A DNA stretch of 7,145 nucleotides from an uncultured Pelolinea sp. (GTDB taxonomy: Bacteria > Chloroflexota > Anaerolineae > Anaerolineales > Anaerolineaceae), in NCBI GenBank assembly GCA_937902055.1, contig CALGUJ010000197.1:1-7145 (forward strand), read 5' to 3'. Positions 6,954 to 7,145 of the stretch are shown here, one piece after another. A program made the position numbers and the translations under genes. The notes under the pieces are model-generated. The model did no database searches. It saw only the letters and a program-made list of their open reading frames with translations, and was not told where the DNA came from. Each line of letters starts with the position of its first letter. Within the stretch, counting starts at the first letter, position 1.

Positions 6954-7145
6954 ATGAAAAAGATCAAGGTTTCAGGTATCCTGATAGCCCTGTTGCTGGT
7001 TTTAACTGTAGCCCAGCCGGTTTTGGCGCAGGAATATTACTTCCAGATACCCGAGGCACAGGTTAATGTATATCTGGAGTCGAATGGCACCGTTACTCTG
7101 GAGTACTTTTATCAATTCCAGAATACCGCCAGTGGCCATATCATC
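6954..7145 (+). CDS. Secreted or membrane protein, N-terminal part only, function unknown
   Basis: 64 residues are visible before the window edge; the frame is open at the end. MKKIKVSG followed by a leucine-rich core and AQPVLA-QE is a clear signal peptide with likely cleavage after A25. The mature start (YYFQIPEAQVNVYLESNGTVTLEYFYQFQ) looks like beta strands of an extracytoplasmic domain. The pattern of an amphipathic strand, a Gly-containing turn and a second strand resembles the N-terminus of DUF2207-type membrane proteins, but too little is seen to assign it. GGAG at 6945-6948, five bases before the ATG, supports the start. It follows the zinc-ribbon membrane protein by 37 bases, which suggests a shared envelope function. 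Confidence 0.8.
   Translation, partial: MKKIKVSGILIALLLVLTVAQPVLAQEYYFQIPEAQVNVYLESNGTVTLEYFYQFQNTASGHII

Overview
The window is ordinary bacterial chromosome, densely packed, with a little over half G+C by eye. It carries complete housekeeping genes: tmRNA, NAD-dependent DNA ligase and an RlmI-type 23S rRNA methyltransferase. Several accessory genes sit around them. The gene styles (SMP-30 protein, GH25 proteins without signal peptides, small zinc-ribbon membrane protein) are compatible with a Chloroflexota (Anaerolineae-like) bacterium, but that assignment is inference. No single marker in the window proves it.

Layout, left to right. Positions 1-576 (+) hold the 3' part of an SMP-30/gluconolactonase-family gene. 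It converges on a two-gene minus-strand operon of GH25 (lysozyme-fold) genes at 727-2257, and a bidirectional terminator hairpin (671-711) lies between them. A small Cys/His-rich protein gene follows on the minus strand (2375-2629). It is divergent from the tmRNA gene ssrA (2751-3139, +), and back-to-back -10 boxes lie between the two. A strong intrinsic terminator ends ssrA at 3147-3173. Next comes a minus-strand ligA-rlmI operon (ligA 4413-6458 upstream, rlmI 3199-4395 downstream, 17 bases apart). Divergent from ligA, a second plus-strand cluster starts with a two-helix membrane protein carrying a C-terminal zinc ribbon (6551-6916). A secreted or membrane protein gene follows (6954 to the window end, truncated by the edge).

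How the genes relate. tmRNA handles stalled ribosomes, RlmI modifies 23S rRNA, and LigA seals nicks in replication and repair, so the core is information processing. The most distinctive accessory feature is the GH25 pair. The downstream copy keeps all four expected active-site carboxylates (D6, D95, E97, D192). The upstream copy has Cys and Gly at two of these positions, which suggests an active enzyme paired with a degenerate paralogue of altered or lost activity. I see no phage genes, transposases, CRISPR arrays or tRNA genes. I found no clearly new multi-gene system; the GH25 pair is the best candidate for a closer look.
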